In this document: positions 63,496 through 64,000 of the stretch, piece by piece
How positions within the stretch are numbered: position 1 is the stretch's first letter
Layout of the letters: every line of letters starts with the position of its first letter
Source: Dokdonella_A soli
GTDB lineage: Bacteria; Pseudomonadota; Gammaproteobacteria; Xanthomonadales; Rhodanobacteraceae
Assembly (NCBI RefSeq): GCF_039523175.1
Contig: NZ_BAAAEU010000032.1
Location: 1 to 64,000 of the forward strand
Reading direction: 5' to 3'
Length of the DNA stretch: 64,000 bases
Notes under the pieces: generated by a model
What the model saw: the letters and a program-made list of their open reading frames with translations, nothing else
Told to the model about the DNA's origin: nothing
The model's database searches: none
Made by a program: the position numbers and the translations under genes

Positions 63496-64000
63496 CGCGG
63501 GGTCGCGCGCTCCCGATCGCTGTGCTCGACGCGGAACGCAGGACTGTCAGCCGCCCCGGCGCCGCCGTCCTTCAGCGCGCCGTGCTGCTTGCTCTGCTCG
63601 CCTGCGGCGCGTTGGCCCACGCCGAAGTGGTGCTGAAGCCGGCACCACCTCCCGCTGCGACGTCCACCGAGCCGGGAGCCGCAGCGACCGCACCGCTCGG
63701 GGATGCGCCCGTTGCGAAGAAACTCAGCGCGCGCATGCGTCAGCAGCTGGCCGCGCTGAGCCGCCAGGCAGACGCAGGGGACGTCGCAGCGATGCTGCGC
63801 CTGGGCTGGATCTACCATAACGGCGAAGACGTCGCGCGCAGTGACGGCGAGGCATATCGCCGCTTCCGCCAGGCCGCCGACCTCGGCGACCTGCGCGCGA
63901 TGATGGCTGCGGGTTTCCTGCTAGCCAAGGGCTGGGGCGTTGCGCGCGATCCGAATCGCGCGCGCAGCTACTTCGACATCGCCCAGCAAGTCGGCTATGC
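63492..64000 (+). CDS. Sel1-repeat secreted protein, cut by the right window edge
   Basis: ATG 63492 overlaps the upstream stop (ATGA), indicating translational coupling to the CsgG-like gene. After a hydrophobic signal (AVLLALLACGALAHA) and a Pro/Ala-rich linker, Sel1/TPR-type units begin: GDVAAMLRLGWIYHNGEDVA, then EAYRRFRQAADLGDLRAMMA and AGFLLAKGWGVARDPNRARS. Such helical repeats mediate protein-protein contacts in the periplasm. The gene continues beyond the window, so its length and any C-terminal domain are unknown. It probably assists assembly or regulation of the neighbouring secretion system. Confidence 0.8.
   Translation, partial: MTRGRALPIAVLDAERRTVSRPGAAVLQRAVLLALLACGALAHAEVVLKPAPPPAATSTEPGAAATAPLGDAPVAKKLSARMRQQLAALSRQADAGDVAAMLRLGWIYHNGEDVARSDGEAYRRFRQAADLGDLRAMMAAGFLLAKGWGVARDPNRARSYFDIAQQVGY

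Overview
The window reads as a chromosomal segment of a high-GC gammaproteobacterium, most likely of the Xanthomonadales/Lysobacterales (Rhodanobacteraceae-like). The basis is the single-chain AceE pyruvate dehydrogenase, the TonB receptor/phosphodiesterase gene set, an IPTL-CTERM-like anchor, and a secreted chitinase carrying the short 'FADGFE' motif that I associate with that group. This is inference from gene content; no rRNA or other phylogenetic marker is present.

Layout. (1) 1-12.5 kb: a decayed, visibly lower-GC secondary-metabolite cassette, all on the minus strand. It has a carrier-domain stub of one NRPS, a sulfotransferase, a flavin-dependent halogenase-like enzyme, an A-PCP NRPS module, a CPA2 antiporter and a Sfp/EntD-type phosphopantetheinyl transferase. 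IS3 and IS30 remnants lie between them. The cassette abuts a broken MacB-like export operon: the adaptor is intact, the ATPase is deleted and frameshifted, and the permease is cut to a stub. (2) 12.6-13.5 kb: nested IS256 and IS3 fragments, the IS3 ending exactly inside a truncated small gene. (3) 13.5-26.8 kb: two giant uncharacterised proteins (about 1492 and 2352 aa, the larger with a Tat-like N-terminus), an M15-type peptidase and a broken patatin/papain-fold mosaic. (4) 27-35.9 kb: island functions. These are an XRE regulator with operator-like dyads, small overlapping ORFs, a 235-aa unknown and a roughly 1720-aa protein with two tyrosine-recombinase-like modules. They lie next to a 3' tRNA-Met fragment that looks like an attachment site. 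(5) 36.1-44.8 kb: a 2887-aa surface protein with eleven DUF11 units of about 395 bp. (6) 45.5-60.2 kb: core-like genes, namely two secreted alkaline-phosphatase-superfamily enzymes around a TonB receptor, a DUF3772/MscS channel, a phosphoesterase lipoprotein, aceE and a GH18 chitinase. (7) 60.3-64 kb: an apparent operon of two short repeat proteins, a small Cys-containing secreted protein, a CsgG/HfaB-like lipoprotein fused to peptidoglycan-binding and DUF4384-like regions, and a Sel1-repeat protein cut by the window edge.

How the genes fit together. The NRPS cassette would load, halogenate and sulfate an (aromatic?) amino acid on a carrier protein primed by the local PPTase, but losses at both ends make it doubtful that it still yields a product. 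The 60-64 kb operon has the logic of a curli/holdfast-type secreted-fibre system with unfamiliar subunits. That operon, the giant-protein locus and the double-integrase protein are the best candidates for undescribed biology.
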